Shown piece after piece: positions 43,815 through 53,657 of a stretch of DNA of 64,000 bases (within the stretch, counting starts at the first letter, position 1; each line of letters opens with the position of its first letter). Below the pieces are notes generated by a model that saw only the letters and a list, made by a program, of their open reading frames with translations, did no database searches and was not told the DNA's origin. The translations under genes were made by a program, and so were the position numbers. The stretch is taken from assembly GCA_964574635.1 (NCBI GenBank), contig CAZNOG010000009.1:77020-141019 (forward strand), in the 5' to 3' direction. Origin of the DNA: CAZNOG01 sp964574635. Lineage in GTDB: Bacteria > Bacteroidota > Bacteroidia > Flavobacteriales_D > Cryomorphaceae.

Positions 43815-43828
43815 AAAATCGACGGGAT

Positions 43829-44572
43829 TTAACTTACGCCCAAAATCTTCAGAACCACCTCCTTTCGGCTGCGGGAAATTCGGATTTCCACGCCATTTTC
43901 CATCAGGAGTTTGCCACCGTCGGAGCGCAAATACTTTTCAATCCGACTGGTATTGACCACATAAGAGTTGTGCACACGGCAAAACGGGAATCCCCCGAGT
44001 AAATGCTCTACTTCCTTGAGGGTCTTGGCGATGAGCATCCGCTTGCTGCCTGTCAGATACAAACGCGTGTAATTGCTTTCACTCCCACAATAGAGAATGT
44101 CCTCCTTGCGCACGAAATCCAAACCATAAACGGTGGGAAGTGCAATTTTATCACTTCCGTCCCTACCTTCCATAAACGCATTGAAAACCGATCGTACATC
44201 TTCCAGCCGCAGCACCGCAGCTCCCGTATCCAAACGCTCCAACGACTCCTTCAAGGCCGAATCCTCAACGGGTTTCAACAGGTAGTCCAGTGCATTTACG
44301 CGAAATGCCTTGATGGCAAATTGGTCGTAAGCGGTTGTGAAAATTACTTTCAAATCCTTGCGGTTCAGCGCTTTCAAAAACTGAAACCCGTTCATTCCGG
44401 GCATCTCAATATCGAGAAACAGCACGTCGGGGTTCAGGGCCGGCAATTGCTCCAGGGCTTTGAAGACATCGGAAAACACGTGAATATCCGGTTCGTTGCG
44501 ACCCAGCCGCACGAGCTGCATGCGCATTGTTTCCCCCGCGTGGGTTTCGTCATCCAGTATGGCCAGCTTCAT
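43829..44572 (-). CDS. LytTR-family response regulator
   Basis: A 247-residue transcription regulator. Receiver domain residues 1-120: acidic pocket DDE near residue 7-9, phospho-acceptor D54 in LFLDIEMPGMNG, the Thr/Ser in FTTAYD and the Lys in YLLKPVED. C-terminal LytTR DNA-binding domain (~145-247) with SESNYTRLYLTGSKRMLIAKTLKEVEHLL and FCRVHNSYVVN. Its start overlaps the upstream histidine kinase gene by 23 bp, so the two are co-translated and almost certainly a pair. Targets may be the upstream surface-protein genes; this is inferred from position. Confidence 0.93.
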   Translation of the reverse strand: MKLAILDDETHAGETMRMQLVRLGRNEPDIHVFSDVFKALEQLPALNPDVLFLDIEMPGMNGFQFLKALNRKDLKVIFTTAYDQFAIKAFRVNALDYLLKPVEDSALKESLERLDTGAAVLRLEDVRSVFNAFMEGRDGSDKIALPTVYGLDFVRKEDILYCGSESNYTRLYLTGSKRMLIAKTLKEVEHLLGGFPFCRVHNSYVVNTSRIEKYLRSDGGKLLMENGVEIRISRSRKEVVLKILGVS

Positions 44573-47500
44573 TGTTTATCAGTAATGGAAGTGTGATCAC
44601 AACTTTCGTTCCCACCGCGGCTCCATATCGATCTTTCAAATCGATAATCTCGGCACTACATCGAATATTGTAATTTTTTTCAATGATTTCAAGGCGATTG
44701 CCGGTAATCTCCGTTCCCACCGACTTTTTCTTGAGCGCCGACTTGCTTTGGATCTTCGCCGCCATTTCACGTCCCACTCCGTCGTCCACCACCTCAACCA
44801 CTAAATTCTCGCCACGGACCGCGAGGGTAATCTCCACTCTTCCGTTCCCTTTCTTTTGCCTCAGCCCGTGCCATATGGCATTTTCCACATAAGGTTGAAT
44901 CAGCATGGGCGGAATGCGCAGCCCTTCGGTATCGATCCCCGGTGCCACATCGAGCGATAATGCATATCGGTTGTCGAACCGAAGGGATTCCAAATCGATG
45001 TACAACCTCAACGCCTCCAACTCTTCATTGAGGGGAACGGTGCTTCGTGTGGAATTTTCCAATATCATCCTCACGAGTTTGGAGAATTTCACCAAGTACC
45101 GCTCCGCCTCCAAGGACCGTCCCTTCATTATTTCATGGCGGATTCCGTTGATGCTGTTGAAGAGAAAGTGGGGGTTTATCTGTGCCCTGAGCGCAGCCAA
45201 TTCCGTATCGGCCAATTTCTTGTCAAACTCCATTTTCAAGCGCTCCTCCCGCCGCACGTTGCGGATGTGCACCCGGTGGAAGCTCCCGGCCATTGCCACC
45301 GCAAAAAGAACACATAGGGCGACAAACCACCAAGTTTTCCAAAATGGAGGCACAATGGTGATGGGTAGCGAAACCAAGGTCACCGTGGAGCGTCCGTTGA
45401 AATCGGCCACCCGGGCCTCAAAAACAAAATCCCCTCCCGGCACATTGGTAAATATGGCTTTGCGGTCCGGCCCGGCCTCCACCCATTCATCTTCGAAACC
45501 GCGGAGCCGGTACCAGAGCGTGTGCACGTCGGGGTTGAACACGTCGACAATGCCCACTTGGATAGAGAAGAAATTTTGAAGATAAGTAAGGGTGATCTCC
45601 CGCAGATTGTGGTAAATCCCGGAAGGATGCAGCTCGTTTTGAAACACCTGAACTGAAGCGATGTAAAGACTGGCATCATTCGGACCCACATTCATTTCGC
45701 CCATATTAAACCAAGTGAGCACCTCCCTGTTGCCCACCAGAAATACCGAATCGGAAACTTGAACAAATGGCGAAAAGGGCCCGGTGACGGGAAATCCGAG
45801 TGAATTGGGGAACGAAAACTTGCGCTCCATCCCGGCAAACCGGACCAATCCCTCCCCCGTCGTCACAAATGTTTCCCCATCGGGCAAGTGGTGGATTCCG
45901 TGCGCACGCTCGCGGGAGAATCCCTCCTTCTCCCCCGGAATCCGCACGTCACCCAAGCTCATGTCATAGGGAAAATCGAGTATGCCCACACCGTTTCTGT
46001 TGTCCAACAGCCACATCGAACTGTCGGCGGGGTTTACTTTGGCTTGGTACACCACCCGGAGGGAAGTGGACGAGTCCTTCCGCGTTTCCCGGTCGGAATT
46101 CACGAAAGTGCCATGTTCGGAATCGTATAAAGTCACGCCCTTTTCGGAGGCGATGACCAGCCGCCCGAGGGGGTCGGAGTCCAACCCGAAAATATAGCTC
46201 GACGAAGCCGGCGAATTCGGATTGTCGGGATCGTGAACCAGGTTGTTCAATACGCGCAGGTTGGAGTCGAGCACAAACACCCCGTTGTGGCGGGTAGACA
46301 GGTAGTATAGACCGTCCGTATGTCGGTGGATATTACTGAAATACCCCATGTTTGGCGTTTGGTGCAAGTCTGTTTCTGCGAGCCGCAAACGCTTTTGGCC
46401 CACATCGTAAGTATAGAGGTCGAAAGCGCCCACAACGAGGAGTTCACCATCGCGATGGGGTTTGATGTCTGTTATCCAAACCATCTCCCGCCGCTCTCCC
46501 ACGCGGTGTCCCGGCGGGGGCTTCACCAAATTTATGCTCCTGTTGCTGCGGTTGGCAAGGTAAAGTCCCTCCCCTGCATATCCGCCCACGAGCACCTCCA
46601 TGGAATCGAGGGGGAACACCACACCCATGTTGAATCGACCCTTCAAGTGGTTCGACGCGATGGGAATGGTCAGTTTGGAAAACATTTTCCCCGCCGAGGG
46701 ATAAAGCCTTACCCCTTCGCGCGTGGCGATGGCGGTATTTCCCCGCGAATCGATCATCATGTCGTAGGCATAGAGGCCACAGAGGTCGGAGGGACCCGTC
46801 CCGGCGCAATCGCCGATGGTGTATATGGTTTCTTCAACCAAGTCGAGCACGGCGATTCCCCGGGTATTGCTCACCAACCACATGGAATTTTCGTCCCGCG
46901 GCACCACCTTTTGGTAGTTGTTTTCGCGTAGGTGAAGCGGGTTGAAATTCTTTTCGGAGTTTGCCCGCCAAGTATGGGTTTGGGTGTCGAATGCAAATAT
47001 TCCCCGTCTGAAAGTTGCGAGGTACAGTCTTCCGTCGGGGCCCGCCGCGCCATTTCTGAAACTTCGCACCTCCGGGTGTGCCACCGGATGCCCGGGAGGC
47101 ACGTCGTCGAACATCGTCCATTCTTCGGTGGAGATGCGAAACCGCCACAGTCCGTCCAAGGAGGGCATCCACACCAAGTCCACGTCATTCGGGTCTTGAA
47201 GAAAATCGGTGATGATTTTTCTTTGTCGGTGCCGGAAGGAACTGGTATCGGCGGGTGGGACAAAGGTTTGGAAAGCGTTTGTCTCGGTGTCGAGTCTGGC
47301 TACCCCCTGCCCATCCACGCTTACCCACAATCCGCTTTCCAATTGCGTAATTTCCGTAATCCGCTCGCGGGAATTCACCTCGGGAAAAATCTCATAACGC
47401 TCGAAATCACCCGAATCCTTTCGGTATCGGCAAATCCCGCCGGGGGAAGTTCCCACCCAGAGGTTTCCCTCCGCGTCAATGGCCAACTCACCCACTACAT

Positions 47501-47783
47501 TTCCCGAAATTGTGGCCGGATTCCGCTCGTCTGATACAAAAATGCGTATGATGCCCCCATCGAAACGCACCAAACCCCTGGGGGTACCCATCCAAAGGAG
47601 GCCGTCACTATCCATGCACACTTCCATCACCGTATTGGACGGAAGCCCGTCGTCGGCGGTCAACGCCCTGTATTTCTCGAGTCCGTATTGGGCGGCGGTA
47701 TGGCTCTGCCCCCAACCGGAGGCCGGCATCCACAAGGCAAAAGCAATCGGAAAGAGGCTCAAAAATCCCTTAAAACACGGCAA
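44550..47783 (-). CDS. Membrane sensor kinase with periplasmic two-component propellers and Y_Y_Y domain (LytS-type)
   Basis: A 1077-residue inner-membrane sensor. Signal peptide (FLSLFPIAFALWMPASGWGQ), then about fourteen two-component-regulator-propeller repeats (for example DGLLWMGTPRGLVRFDGG, EGNLWVGTSPGGICRYRKDSG, LASEKGVTLYD-like blades) forming two periplasmic propellers, a Y_Y_Y domain (LWYRLRGFEDEWVEAGPDRKAIFTNVPGGDFVFEARVAD), a transmembrane helix (WWFVALCVLFAVAMAGSF), a short coiled coil and a His-kinase domain of the LytS class (LRAQINPHFLFNSINGIRH, with the phospho-acceptor His in PHFLFN) and HATPase_c (QPYVENAIWHGLRQKKGNG). Start TTG at 47783; no ATG upstream in frame. It pairs with the overlapping LytTR regulator. 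Confidence 0.9.
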   Translation of the reverse strand: MPCFKGFLSLFPIAFALWMPASGWGQSHTAAQYGLEKYRALTADDGLPSNTVMEVCMDSDGLLWMGTPRGLVRFDGGIIRIFVSDERNPATISGNVVGELAIDAEGNLWVGTSPGGICRYRKDSGDFERYEIFPEVNSRERITEITQLESGLWVSVDGQGVARLDTETNAFQTFVPPADTSSFRHRQRKIITDFLQDPNDVDLVWMPSLDGLWRFRISTEEWTMFDDVPPGHPVAHPEVRSFRNGAAGPDGRLYLATFRRGIFAFDTQTHTWRANSEKNFNPLHLRENNYQKVVPRDENSMWLVSNTRGIAVLDLVEETIYTIGDCAGTGPSDLCGLYAYDMMIDSRGNTAIATREGVRLYPSAGKMFSKLTIPIASNHLKGRFNMGVVFPLDSMEVLVGGYAGEGLYLANRSNRSINLVKPPPGHRVGERREMVWITDIKPHRDGELLVVGAFDLYTYDVGQKRLRLAETDLHQTPNMGYFSNIHRHTDGLYYLSTRHNGVFVLDSNLRVLNNLVHDPDNPNSPASSSYIFGLDSDPLGRLVIASEKGVTLYDSEHGTFVNSDRETRKDSSTSLRVVYQAKVNPADSSMWLLDNRNGVGILDFPYDMSLGDVRIPGEKEGFSRERAHGIHHLPDGETFVTTGEGLVRFAGMERKFSFPNSLGFPVTGPFSPFVQVSDSVFLVGNREVLTWFNMGEMNVGPNDASLYIASVQVFQNELHPSGIYHNLREITLTYLQNFFSIQVGIVDVFNPDVHTLWYRLRGFEDEWVEAGPDRKAIFTNVPGGDFVFEARVADFNGRSTVTLVSLPITIVPPFWKTWWFVALCVLFAVAMAGSFHRVHIRNVRREERLKMEFDKKLADTELAALRAQINPHFLFNSINGIRHEIMKGRSLEAERYLVKFSKLVRMILENSTRSTVPLNEELEALRLYIDLESLRFDNRYALSLDVAPGIDTEGLRIPPMLIQPYVENAIWHGLRQKKGNGRVEITLAVRGENLVVEVVDDGVGREMAAKIQSKSALKKKSVGTEITGNRLEIIEKNYNIRCSAEIIDLKDRYGAAVGTKVVITLPLLINNEAGHTG

Positions 47784-47843
47784 AATATGGCGTTTGCGAA
47801 CAAAAATAGCCGAATTATCGGGTTTATGGGAACGCTGCCCGAC

Positions 47844-49880
47844 TTATTCGGTTCGGATACCCACTTCATCGCTCAGTTCCCACCGCTTGCCATCGGGCTC
47901 CAACACGGCCACGCGGTACCGGTATTCCGTATTCGGCGCCACGTGGGCATCGGTAAAGTCCGGAGAGGCCGAGCGACCGATGTTGCGGAAACGACCATTT
48001 TCCACGGCGCGGTACACCAGAATCACCTTTTGGTTGTCGGTATGGTTTTCCGGGCATATAATTTCCACATTGCCGTCGGCATAGGTAATGGAGGAAATTT
48101 CCCCTCGGTTCGATTCCCGCCGGGTTTCGGAGAAGGCGCGCACGGTATTGGACGGTTTGCCCCTATTGCCGGATGAGTCGACCGCCGCCACACGGTACAT
48201 CACAAAATTGCCGGCGAGTAATGTGGAATTCGCCACCCGTACTTGGTGTACATTCGGGGCGGTTCGCGTTACCTCCGCCCATTCGGAATCGGCTACGCCC
48301 CGTACTTCGACGCGGTAGTGCTCCACATCGCGGGAGGAGCTCGGGCGCCAGGTCAGTTCCGTTTCGCCGTCCGCGATGGCTTCCGCGCCTTCCAGCAAGG
48401 GTGCCGTTGGCGGAATCAGATCGGGAATCACCACTCGGAGCGGTTCCGAGGGTTTGGAGTGGTTGAAATTGTTGTCCAATGCCACCACCCTGTAATACAC
48501 CTCTTTGTCGAGCTTGCGGGGCAAGGTGTCCCTGAATTCGGGTGTGTAAATCGGTACGGAAGTGAGTGGATAGAAACCGTGCTCCTTTCTATAGGCCCTG
48601 TCCACGCGGTAGCCCTTGAGGTCGAGCACGTCAGGGGCTTCCCAACTGAGCGTCACCACCATAGAAGTATCGCAGGTTCCCGTCAGACCCACCGGCACAG
48701 GCGGGGGGATGGTATCCACCACCACGAGGTAGGCAAGGTCCGATACGGCGGCATTGCGCGCGGTGTCAACGGCGAGGAGGCGGTAAAACCTGAAAAACCG
48801 CTGCGTAAGGTCGTAGGTGTATTCCCGGGCAGTGGGGGGCAACAATTCCGAATGGATTCTGCTGTATTCTCCCGTTTCCGAATCCGAAGCGATGATTTGG
48901 AATCCGAGCAGATCGGCCTTGGCTTCTGTTTGCCAAGAAAACCGTGCTTCGGTGGGTGTAGCGTGCACCACACTGAAACCCATGGGCACGCTCGGCGGGG
49001 TGATATCCCTCCCTGCCACAACCAACGTGTCGTTGGCTGTGGTCAGGTGCCCAAAGGCGTCGAATCCGCGGAGGATATAGTGGTAATTCGTGTAATTCTG
49101 CGGTATACTGTCGGTTATTTCGATCATGCCCACCTCACCGTAAGGCGATTCACTATTGAAAACCAAGGGGATTCCCAGCGCCCGAAAATCCCTTCCGTCA
49201 TCCGATCTGAAGACTTGGTAAGCGGCGATTTCATCTTGGTAGGGCGTGTGTTCCCAACTCAGTTTTATCGCTTTGTCCAGCGGTTTTGCCAAGAGTTTCG
49301 GTCCGGTAAAGGTTTCGGCCAAATTCCGCGTGTCGCCGACAATGGTCCCGTACAATTCGGGCATTCCCGACACTTCCACCCGAAAACGGTACCGCGAGGG
49401 AGACCCGTTGAATCGGGTTTGGAGTCCGCTCATTGCCGAGAGTTCGCTGTCGTAGCACGAAAAAAGCGTATATGCCAGAAAGTGCATGATCATTTCTTCG
49501 TTCATGGCCTGAATGTCCGCATAAGTTTGTCCTTCGGGTACATAGCTTTGGTTGTAGAGGATATTGCTCATGGTTTCGGCGTGTTCCCGATTTCCGTCAA
49601 AATTTGCGAAGGCCGATTCCCGTGCGGGGAGCACGGTGTTTCCAATGGGTTGGTAATCGGTCCAAGCATTGTTTTCCCATGCCGAAACCGAAAAGTCCAA
49701 GCCCTTTCTCGTCGCGTGAAACCAAGTGGTGCGATCGACGGGGATGGCCTTGAGGAGCACATTCCCATCGCGGAGACCCACATTCAAGTATATGGGTTCC
49801 TCCGCCGGCATTTCTTGGGCCCGGAGCATGGTGGAACACAGGGTGGCCATGAGAGCCACTAGAAGTATGCGGTATTTCAT
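47844..49880 (-). CDS. Secreted fibronectin type III repeat protein
   Basis: A 678-residue exported protein. Signal peptide ends LRAQ (about residue 21). After a ~180-residue N-terminal domain with aromatic strands, there are four or five fibronectin-III-like domains recognised by recurring LSWE / VTLSWEAP / YRVVALDNNFNHS / RVAVLEPDGK strands and Pro-rich linkers (IPPPVPVGL, IPPTAPLLEG). No type IX sorting domain is visible at the C-terminus (...WELSDEVGIRTE). Surface or periplasmic location expected. It follows the 49900 gene by 19 bp and precedes the sensor kinase by 60 bp on the same strand. Confidence 0.85.
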   Translation of the reverse strand: MKYRILLVALMATLCSTMLRAQEMPAEEPIYLNVGLRDGNVLLKAIPVDRTTWFHATRKGLDFSVSAWENNAWTDYQPIGNTVLPARESAFANFDGNREHAETMSNILYNQSYVPEGQTYADIQAMNEEMIMHFLAYTLFSCYDSELSAMSGLQTRFNGSPSRYRFRVEVSGMPELYGTIVGDTRNLAETFTGPKLLAKPLDKAIKLSWEHTPYQDEIAAYQVFRSDDGRDFRALGIPLVFNSESPYGEVGMIEITDSIPQNYTNYHYILRGFDAFGHLTTANDTLVVAGRDITPPSVPMGFSVVHATPTEARFSWQTEAKADLLGFQIIASDSETGEYSRIHSELLPPTAREYTYDLTQRFFRFYRLLAVDTARNAAVSDLAYLVVVDTIPPPVPVGLTGTCDTSMVVTLSWEAPDVLDLKGYRVDRAYRKEHGFYPLTSVPIYTPEFRDTLPRKLDKEVYYRVVALDNNFNHSKPSEPLRVVIPDLIPPTAPLLEGAEAIADGETELTWRPSSSRDVEHYRVEVRGVADSEWAEVTRTAPNVHQVRVANSTLLAGNFVMYRVAAVDSSGNRGKPSNTVRAFSETRRESNRGEISSITYADGNVEIICPENHTDNQKVILVYRAVENGRFRNIGRSASPDFTDAHVAPNTEYRYRVAVLEPDGKRWELSDEVGIRTE

Positions 49881-49899
49881 GCGGTTTTTTTAGGGGCAA

Positions 49900-52800
49900 T
49901 TAATCGAAGGTGACGTTCAGGACTTTGGACAATGTCGCTTCCGAGTATACCTTCGGCAAATTGTGCGTACTCATGAGTTCGAGGCGGTAGGACCCGGCAG
50001 GCATGTGCATATAGGCATCCATGAGCGACTCGGAATAGTTGATGTTCACAAAAGGGTTGTTGTTAATCACATTGATGGCCGTTTGGCGCGCGTCATAGGC
50101 ATTCCGGTCGAAATTGACCACGAGTTCCAGGTGTGTATCTCCTCCGTTGTTATCAAAAACGGTGGTCCATCCTCCCGGTGAGTTGAAGTTCTGATTTCCC
50201 GGGTTCATTTCTCCTCCGCTTGTTCCATAATACTGGGTGTTGAAATCGGGGGTGCCTCCGGAAAACCCACCTCCCCCGGAACCGATTCCGGACGAAGTGC
50301 CTCCCGATCCCGTTTCTATCATGCCGTAAAATTCAAGGGAGAACGATCCTCCCGTGAAGACTAAAGCGGCGTCCAATCCCACTTCCCCATCACTGAGGAG
50401 GGGTTTGAGGTGTTTGATTCCGGCAGGAGCGGAAGGATCGTGCACGGGAGGCATCATCACGATGTCCGGCAGGCCGTCGAGTGCGGACTGGATGCCGCCG
50501 AGAAGGGCTTGGGTACCGGACTGGGATTGGGAACCCGGTCCCGCGGTGCCGGTGGCTCCGGGTACATCGATGCCGTACATGACGTCAAAGGCGTATTGGT
50601 ACCAGCTGTGGGGAGCGCCCGAAAGGGTGTGGTAATTATTTTGGTGGGCTCCCCTGGCCTTGAAGAATCCATTGGTGATTCCAGCCTGTTCGGTCATCTC
50701 GTGGCCCAGGATGTCATACCGGTCAAAGCCCTCACCGTTGGAGATCGACACGCGGTATCGTTTGAAAGTTTGGGGCGTTCCCGCGATCAGCAAGTTGTAG
50801 GAGTCATTTTCCACACCCGTCACGTGGGTGGCATTCAGCTTGGCGTGAACGGTCGGGTACATGCTCGTGCGGAAATAGAGCGTAAAGAGCTCCTTGGTCT
50901 GAATGACGTTTTCCGCTTGAGAGCCGCCACCAAATCCATCGGCAAATTCAGGCAGGGTAAAACCTTGGTTCAGGGAGGTCGCCGATCCGCCCGGGGGGAT
51001 TCCGGCGCTTATGCCGGGGTCGATCATGGAATTGAGGGCGAGGATCAGATCGGGATGCTGAATCATACAGTGGGGCGTGGTTTCGGCGGCGAGGTCTTCG
51101 GGCGATATGTATCTTTCGGCCAGGATTTTTGCCGAATAGACCGTGGAGGGCGTGAGGCTGGGCATTTCGTAGAATATGTGCAGGAGTTGGTCGACATCCA
51201 CTTCCACGCGTTGAGTTTCCCCACCGTCGACGGGTTGGAAATCGGCGAAGAATGCAAACCCGCAGTCTTTGAAATCGTCGAATTTGGGCTTGTGGTCGAT
51301 ATTGAATTTGAACCGACCTTCATCCAAATGTTGGTATGGGTAGAAGCGTTGCCGCTCGTAGGGGAAGGTGTAGTCGACGTGGACGGGGCTTATTTCCGTG
51401 AGGTTGGTGCCGGTGGTGAAGAACACCACTTTCTCTTGTATCAGGGGCTCCCCTTGATGTTCGCCGTAATCCTGAATTACCGAAACCCAAGCGCCGTTCA
51501 CCTTTTCGAGTACGGAAGCCTTGGCGGTGACCTTGTAGCGGGTGAAACCGGAGAGGAAGCCGGGGCCTCCGTCTCCACCCGAAGCGGTAAGGGTGGTCAC
51601 ATTGGACTCGGCGTTGTGTTCGGTGGTAAAGTCGATGGGCGCCCAGGAACCGTCATCGGATTCGCGGTGCCAAGACATTTGGTGTTCGCTTTTGTATTCT
51701 TTCACGACCATTCCTCCCATGCCGTCGCCGTAGGCCATTTCTTCCGCTTGGCCGGCCTGGGTGAGCCATTCCACGGTGGGTTTCGCCAGGGTGGAGACCC
51801 CGGTGCTCGCCCCCGGCGGCGTCATTTCCCCAATGAAGTCCAATTCAATTTCAAATCCGCCGTATCCGGCGGCGATCAACTCGTCTATGTCCATGGGCAC
51901 CATGTTGCATATTTCGCCCAACCTGAATTTTCGGCTGAAAGGCGCCTTTGCCCCCAATACCCGTACGTACCCCGCCAGGATGCCTTCGAGGCCGGTGGGT
52001 GAGGGAAATCCGCCTTGAATCATTACGCCGAGGCCGGCGCCCGCCACTTCCACGCCCAGGACGGTGACGTCAATTTCCCCGATCAGGTAGGCCTGTCCCA
52101 TGGCGTACCATTTGTTCACCCCAAACTCCGTGCGATCCGAGCATTTGGCCGCGTACCAGTGCAGGATGGCCACATCGGCGCCGGCCATGACCCGCAGCCC
52201 GAACCCGGTGCCCACCAATTTGAATTCGTGATCGATGTCGAAATGGAGGCCGGCTGAGAAGCCGATGCCCAAGTCGGTGGCGGCACCACCCAGGGCCGTG
52301 TTGTCGATTTGGAAAAAAGCCAGCACATCGGGGGGAAGGACAGGGGGGGGCAAGGCTTCGCCAGTCATGAAATAGGCCGTCGCTTCCACCTGGAATATTT
52401 CCAGATCCATTTCCGCACTCATGGGGTCGAGGGGGACGCCGGCCTTGATGTACCACAGATCGGGCGATCTGTACATGGACACCTCGCCGGTAATCTCTAT
52501 TATGGGGGTATCTTTCGGCACCTTGGCCTGAAGGGCGGCATTGGTGCTGAATATTTTGTTGGCGAAATCGAGGGTGACCAAAATCGAGGCGGAGACCATC
52601 GCGCCCTCTTTATCGCCTTCATCGATTTTCTGCATGAAATACCCGGCGCCCGCGAAATACACGGCATTGAGTCCGAAGGTTTGGTAATTGATTTCGGCGG
52701 TGAGCGTGGCTTCCGCGTTGAAGGTGTGCGTAGAGGGTGTAAGTCCGAGGACCACCGAGGCCTGAATCCCCGCCATGCCCTTTTTCGGGATGAACACCTC

Positions 52801-53211
52801 ACGCGCATCCGCAGCGGTTCCGCCCATTTTGGAGGGGTCGTCCATGTCTCCGTCCACTTCCATATTGAAGTAGAGCCCGCCGCCAAAGCCATATATGTCG
52901 AGGGGTGTGGCCATGGGAATGGGCGTTTTGCCAAGGGTGACGAGCCCATAGGTATAGAAATAGTAAAACTTGTCGCTGCCCGTACCCTTCGAGCCGAAGA
53001 GGATGTCTCCGTGCAGGGAGATGGTCTCCAGGAAAGTCAGGTCAAGGCTTCCATCGAATCCGCTGCCGAACTTGGGATCGTCCTTGAAGTATTCCACGGT
53101 TCCCATGAGGCTCACGGCGCCGAGATCGGCGTGGATGTTCACGCCGGAAATTTCCGCGCCGTCGAAGACGAAGGAAACGTAAGGGGGGAAAAACGAAAGG
53201 TTCAAAAACAA
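49900..53211 (-). CDS. Very large surface-type protein, probably 5'-truncated by the prophage
   Basis: Open frame of 1103 residues. The first ~500 residues are repetitive beta-rich strands with many Gly/Tyr (ISLHGDILFGSK, FGGGLYFNMEVDGDMDD, VSASILVTLDF), reminiscent of long outer-membrane barrels or beta-sheets; the rest has globular segments, a Gly/Ser-rich linker (SGGTSSGIGSGGGGFSGG) and a C-terminal fibronectin-like end. The frame begins inside recognisable protein: it reads FLNLSFFPPYVSFVFDGAEISGVNIH with no ATG and no signal peptide, the first possible start being a TTG at 53211, directly beside DNA with prophage-end features. The missing 5' part is assumed to lie on the far side of the prophage. 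May be non-functional. Confidence 0.65.
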   Translation of the reverse strand: MFLNLSFFPPYVSFVFDGAEISGVNIHADLGAVSLMGTVEYFKDDPKFGSGFDGSLDLTFLETISLHGDILFGSKGTGSDKFYYFYTYGLVTLGKTPIPMATPLDIYGFGGGLYFNMEVDGDMDDPSKMGGTAADAREVFIPKKGMAGIQASVVLGLTPSTHTFNAEATLTAEINYQTFGLNAVYFAGAGYFMQKIDEGDKEGAMVSASILVTLDFANKIFSTNAALQAKVPKDTPIIEITGEVSMYRSPDLWYIKAGVPLDPMSAEMDLEIFQVEATAYFMTGEALPPPVLPPDVLAFFQIDNTALGGAATDLGIGFSAGLHFDIDHEFKLVGTGFGLRVMAGADVAILHWYAAKCSDRTEFGVNKWYAMGQAYLIGEIDVTVLGVEVAGAGLGVMIQGGFPSPTGLEGILAGYVRVLGAKAPFSRKFRLGEICNMVPMDIDELIAAGYGGFEIELDFIGEMTPPGASTGVSTLAKPTVEWLTQAGQAEEMAYGDGMGGMVVKEYKSEHQMSWHRESDDGSWAPIDFTTEHNAESNVTTLTASGGDGGPGFLSGFTRYKVTAKASVLEKVNGAWVSVIQDYGEHQGEPLIQEKVVFFTTGTNLTEISPVHVDYTFPYERQRFYPYQHLDEGRFKFNIDHKPKFDDFKDCGFAFFADFQPVDGGETQRVEVDVDQLLHIFYEMPSLTPSTVYSAKILAERYISPEDLAAETTPHCMIQHPDLILALNSMIDPGISAGIPPGGSATSLNQGFTLPEFADGFGGGSQAENVIQTKELFTLYFRTSMYPTVHAKLNATHVTGVENDSYNLLIAGTPQTFKRYRVSISNGEGFDRYDILGHEMTEQAGITNGFFKARGAHQNNYHTLSGAPHSWYQYAFDVMYGIDVPGATGTAGPGSQSQSGTQALLGGIQSALDGLPDIVMMPPVHDPSAPAGIKHLKPLLSDGEVGLDAALVFTGGSFSLEFYGMIETGSGGTSSGIGSGGGGFSGGTPDFNTQYYGTSGGEMNPGNQNFNSPGGWTTVFDNNGGDTHLELVVNFDRNAYDARQTAINVINNNPFVNINYSESLMDAYMHMPAGSYRLELMSTHNLPKVYSEATLSKVLNVTFD

Positions 53212-53657
53212 AATTGAGTGAAAATAGGCGCAACGCCTGACAACGCAAGGGATTGACGCGTTTCCTCGGCATCACGCTGTGAAAATCCAACGGTAACAAA
53301 AGTACCATTTCCAACCATTTTAGTGCAATCACCGTTAGGCCGCCTTTGAGCGGCCTAACTTGTTGATGTCGTCAGAAGTTACGGACGTCGTAAGGCGAAA
53401 ACCGCACGAGGCCGAAATGCCACCGGAATGCCATTTTCACCCCTTGGGGGGACATTAGGGGGGACATTAGGGGGGACATATGTTATTACCCTTAGTGCCA
53501 AAATCGAGGGGGATAATACCCGAAAATCGGCGATTGACCCCGTAAAAACGCATATTGCCCCCCCCCTTAGTACCCTATATTACCGGGGTATGGCTGGCAT
53601 AAATCATTGGCTTATAAATCTATAATGCCAAATTATAAAGGAAGGGGTGCGTGGATT
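53212..53657. other. Prophage left-end non-coding region
   Basis: No gene in ~445 bp. It contains GAAAAT-type motifs near both putative end repeats, a 10-bp perfect inverted repeat GTTAGGCCGC/GCGGCCTAAC (about 53335-53363), three tandem copies of GGGGGGACATTA (53446-53480), and C-runs. In Mu this region carries the left transposase-binding sites and the end of the repressor operon. Confidence 0.6.
53446..53480 (+). repeat. Tandem repeat of GGGGGGACATTA, three copies
   Basis: Units at 53446-53457, 53458-53469 and 53470-53480 (last one truncated to ACATA). The strict 12-bp periodicity suggests protein-binding sites or slippage-generated repeats in the phage left end. Confidence 0.8.

Noticed and set aside
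50410..52002. 530-codon plus-strand frame opposite the large surface-type protein
   Set aside because: Runs antisense with Val/Gly/His bias and no recognisable domain; the minus-strand frame is longer and beta-structured.
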